A DNA stretch of 9,204 nucleotides from an uncultured Bacteroidota bacterium (lineage in GTDB: Bacteria; Bacteroidota; Bacteroidia; Chitinophagales; Chitinophagaceae). Position 1 is the stretch's first letter. Every line of letters begins with the position of its first letter. The notes below the pieces were generated by a model that was not told the origin of the DNA, did not search any database, and saw only the letters and a list, made by a program, of their open reading frames with translations. Shown here piece after piece: positions 6,997 to 9,204 of this stretch. The position numbers and the translations under genes were made by a program. The stretch is taken from positions 1 to 9,204 of the forward strand of contig CAIJZG010000268.1 in the NCBI GenBank assembly GCA_903825065.1. Reading direction: 5' to 3'.

Positions 6997-8061
6997 ATGT
7001 TAATGCCAATCCAATCAACTAGTGCACTTTCCAAAATTTTGGAATGGCTGCAGATTTTGTTTATAACATGTCTGATTTTATATCTTGGTAAAGTATTGTT
7101 TGTTCCACTTCTCTTTGGTTTATTGTTTGCTATGTTGTTATTCCCCATTTGTAAGAAAATGGAAAAAAAAGGGATACCCCGTAGCCTAGCAATTGCTATT
7201 CTACTATTTTTTATACTGATTCTTTTTGTAATACTAATTTGGCTACTTGTTGTTGAGGTTAGTAGCTTTATAACTGATCTTCCTTTAGTTAATCAAAAGT
7301 TATTGAGTTTTTTTCCTGCTTTAAACAAATGGATTGAAACATCTTTTGGTATTAGTACTAATGAACAATTCAGTTGGTTTCAAAAAATGGGCTTTGATTT
7401 TAGTAATGACATTTCATCTTTTCTTAAAGGCCTTTTAAACGCAACGTTGTCAACTTTTTTAATGTTGGTGATGATCCCCATTTATATAGCATTGTTTTTG
7501 TACCATCGAAGTAGCTTCGTTCATTTTTTTGAAGTTATTATAGGTCCGAAATATCAAGATCAATTACATGAGATCTTACAGGAAAGTATATTCTCTTATT
7601 TCAATTTTATAAAAGGAAATTTTTATGTTTATTGTATAGTAGGTATACTTAATTCAATTGGGCTATTGTTGTTAGGAATTAAACATGCAGTTTTATATGG
7701 AATTCTTACATCTTTTATGATGGTGATTCCTTACGTTGGCATTTTTATTAGTGCTTCAATTCCAGTATCAATTGCTTTGGTAACTAAGGATTCGATCTGG
7801 TATCCCATTGGCGTGATCATGATATTCGTGTTTATTCAGTATCTAGAATCGAATGTGTTTTTCCCTGCTATTGTTGGGATGCAATTGAACCTGAGCACTT
7901 GGGCTACACTTGTAGCAATTGTAGGAGGGGTTTTATTTTGGGGGATTCCTGGTATGGTACTGGTTACTCCTTTTTTGGCCATTCTAAAGATCATAAGCGA
8001 TCATATTCCTTCTTGGAAGGCCGTGAACATATTATTAAATCGGAAAGAAGGGTTTCAGTGA
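6997..8061 (+). CDS. AI-2E/PerM-family (UPF0118) membrane transporter
   Basis: A 354-residue inner-membrane protein of the family that includes TqsA (linked to AI-2 export), PerM and some Na+/H+ antiporters. Hydrophobic segments lie at about 16-50 (two), 62-92, 145-168, 207-227, 230-262, 266-285 and 300-334, with a soluble stretch at about 93-140, the family's usual pattern. Family marks are VIPYVG (243-248), QYLESNVFFPAIVG (281-294) and WGIPGMVLVTP (315-325). The substrate cannot be predicted; many members have nothing to do with AI-2, and no luxS-type gene is in the window. ATG 6997 and ATG 7003 are both possible starts, with no ribosome site to decide between them. It follows ispD by about 100 nt without a terminator, so it may be transcribed by read-through or from its own promoter. 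No good terminator follows it either. Confidence 0.9.
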   Translation: MLMPIQSTSALSKILEWLQILFITCLILYLGKVLFVPLLFGLLFAMLLFPICKKMEKKGIPRSLAIAILLFFILILFVILIWLLVVEVSSFITDLPLVNQKLLSFFPALNKWIETSFGISTNEQFSWFQKMGFDFSNDISSFLKGLLNATLSTFLMLVMIPIYIALFLYHRSSFVHFFEVIIGPKYQDQLHEILQESIFSYFNFIKGNFYVYCIVGILNSIGLLLLGIKHAVLYGILTSFMMVIPYVGIFISASIPVSIALVTKDSIWYPIGVIMIFVFIQYLESNVFFPAIVGMQLNLSTWATLVAIVGGVLFWGIPGMVLVTPFLAILKIISDHIPSWKAVNILLNRKEGFQ

Positions 8062-8184
8062 GGCATTAATAGAAGTTTATTTCATTAATTCATCTTTAAT
8101 AGACACAATTTTGCTATTTCTACATGAGAATAATTTAAAAAATGATATTTTTAAACCATTAATTATTTTAGATTTTATCCGATC

Positions 8185-8604
8185 ATGTCAAATCCGAACT
8201 CAATAACAGTTGAAACAACAATCCTCGCACCTATTGAAGTTGTTTGGCAATATTTTACAGATCCTGAACATGTAAAGAATTGGAACTATGCTTCTCCAGA
8301 TTGGCATACACCGAAAGCTGAAAATGATTTAGTAGTTGGGGGTAAGTTTTCCTATGTTATGGCAGCTAAAGACGGAAGTTTTAGCTTTGATTTTTGGGGC
8401 ATTTATGATGTGATCAAAGAAAACGAACTTTTGAATTATACATTAGGCGATAATAGAAAAGTATCTGTAGAATTTCTCTCAATCGGAGATGATTCTAAGA
8501 TCATTGAAACTTTTGAAGCCGAAACCGAAAATTCATTAGAATTACAAAAAACAGGTTGGCAGGCAATTCTAAACAATTTTAAAAAATACGTAGAAGAAAA
8601 TTAG
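8185..8604 (+). CDS. SRPBCC-fold protein, AHSA1/START-like
   Basis: A 139-residue soluble protein of the helix-grip fold, probably binding a hydrophobic ligand. It opens with the family pattern ITVETTILAPIEVVWQYFTD (7-26), followed by PEHVKNWN (27-34); then VGGKFSYVMAAKDGSFSFDF (51-70), GIYDVIKENELLNYTLGD (72-89) and the C-terminal helix GWQAILNNFKKYVEEN (124-139). Length and layout match the Aha1-C-domain-like group (COG3832 type), which is abundant in soil and freshwater Bacteroidetes and mostly of unknown function. No signal peptide is visible, so it is cytosolic. No Shine-Dalgarno site precedes the ATG. It stands about 120 nt from the gene before and 40 nt from the gene after, so co-transcription with the latter is possible. 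The fold is confident; the ligand and process are unknown. Confidence 0.88.
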   Translation: MSNPNSITVETTILAPIEVVWQYFTDPEHVKNWNYASPDWHTPKAENDLVVGGKFSYVMAAKDGSFSFDFWGIYDVIKENELLNYTLGDNRKVSVEFLSIGDDSKIIETFEAETENSLELQKTGWQAILNNFKKYVEEN

Positions 8605-8644
8605 TTAAATAAAATTCAACTTATCAAACACTAAATGCATACAT

Positions 8645-9204
8645 ATGAAAAAAAATAAGTCTTTTCAAATTTTCACAGCTTTTGCTATTTTTGTATTGTT
8701 TGGAACAACAACTGCATTGGCAAATTTTAATTTTGAAGGATCTCCACTTGAAGGAAGATGGGACCTGGTTATCACAAAAGATGGTAAACAATTGCCCTCT
8801 TGGTTAGAAGTGCAACATTCTGGTACACGCACCTTGATTGGTAGGTTTGTGTATGCTTTTGGAAGTGCTCGTCCGATTGCTGAAGTGAAATTAGTGAATA
8901 ATCATTTTAGTTTTTCAATCCCTCCTCAATGGGAACCTGGTACCAGCAATATGGAATTTGAAGGTGATATTGCCTCAGGAATGATTGTAGGTACCATGAC
9001 TTTTACCGATGGAAAGAAATATAATTTCACTGGAACCCGTGCACCACTATTAGATAGAACTGTAGCACCTGTTTGGGGTACTCCTATTCCTTTAATCGGG
9101 AAATCAGATATGAATGAGTGGCATGCAGAAGGAGCGAATCAGTGGACTGTAAAGGATGGTGTTATGACAAGTGCGAAATCTGGATCTAATTTAATTTCAA
9201 ATAA
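8645..9204 (+). CDS. Exported protein with start of a DUF1080 (3-keto-disaccharide hydrolase) domain, cut at right edge
   Basis: A frame open from ATG 8645 to the last base (186 full codons), so the 3' end is missing. Residues 1-26 form a signal peptide: Lys-rich start, hydrophobic core, and ALA at 24-26 as a likely signal peptidase I site. Residues about 31-134 form a beta-rich region, GSPLEGRWDLVI to NFTGTRAPLLDR, with a repeated pattern of short strands ending in FTGTR, like lipocalin-like domains that test a small molecule's effect on structure; I do not recognise a named family. From about 146, TPIPLIGKSDMNEWHAEG then NQWTVKDGVM and NLISN match the opening of DUF1080 (PF06439), concanavalin-like proteins some of which act on 3-keto-glycosides. 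A periplasmic or surface role in carbohydrate breakdown is likely. No ribosome site is visible. The DUF1080 call rests on about 40 residues. Confidence 0.8.
   Translation, partial: MKKNKSFQIFTAFAIFVLFGTTTALANFNFEGSPLEGRWDLVITKDGKQLPSWLEVQHSGTRTLIGRFVYAFGSARPIAEVKLVNNHFSFSIPPQWEPGTSNMEFEGDIASGMIVGTMTFTDGKKYNFTGTRAPLLDRTVAPVWGTPIPLIGKSDMNEWHAEGANQWTVKDGVMTSAKSGSNLISN

Noticed and set aside
8111..8138. Possible Bacteroidetes promoter: TTG (8111-8113), 17-nt spacer, TAATTTAA (8131-8138)
   Set aside because: The spacing fits the TTG-N17-23-TAnnTTTG pattern, but the last two bases of the -7 element do not match; such weak matches are frequent in AT-rich DNA.
8134..8155. AT-only inverted repeat TTTAAAAA / TTTTTAAA with a 6-nt loop before the SRPBCC gene
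   Set aside because: There is no G-C pair and no proper T-tract, so the stem would be very weak; expected in AT-rich spacers.

Overview
The window is chromosomal DNA from a member of the Bacteroidetes (Bacteroidota). Three things point there: the RpoC fragment, whose F-loop carries a longer Gly/Ser segment (nt 979-1002) that I associate with this phylum; a sequence that is AT-rich outside rpoC; and start codons mostly without a Shine-Dalgarno sequence. The protein flavour resembles Chitinophagaceae or Sphingobacteriaceae, but that rank is a guess. Every gene is on the + strand. I see no tRNA, rRNA, CRISPR array, insertion sequence, phage or plasmid gene, and no non-coding stretch as long as 300 bases.

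Layout. (1) nt 1-3018: C-terminal two thirds of rpoC, the RNA polymerase beta' subunit, cut at the left edge and closed by a strong intrinsic terminator (3045-3083). (2) nt 3125-3709: an OmpH/Skp-like membrane-anchored periplasmic coiled-coil protein, followed by a second terminator-like hairpin (3736-3765) whose T-tract runs directly into the next start codon. (3) nt 3766-6894: a compact run of an APC-superfamily amino acid permease, a heptose-7-phosphate kinase of the RfaE1/HldA type and IspD, with gaps of 3 and 21 nt and a GGAG ribosome-binding site in front of both the kinase and ispD. (4) nt 6997-8061: an AI-2E/PerM-family membrane protein. (5) nt 8185-8604: a small SRPBCC/AHSA1-type protein. 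(6) nt 8645 to the right edge: an exported protein whose N-terminal beta-rich region leads into the beginning of a DUF1080 (3-keto-disaccharide hydrolase) domain, cut by the window edge.

How the genes relate. RpoC is core transcription machinery, and its codon choice (CGT, GGT, AAC, TTC favoured) looks like that of a highly expressed gene next to its more AT-rich neighbours. The Skp-like protein, the heptose kinase (LPS inner-core precursor) and IspD (isoprenoid precursors, needed for the undecaprenyl carrier among others) all touch the cell envelope, so region 2-3 can loosely be read as an envelope-supply cluster with a transporter inside it. The last three genes share no clear pathway.

This is mostly ordinary housekeeping sequence, and I do not see a new biological system. 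The points most worth a second look are the hairpin fused to the permease start codon, a perfect 12-bp inverted repeat inside the kinase gene, and the two-part architecture of the cut DUF1080 protein.
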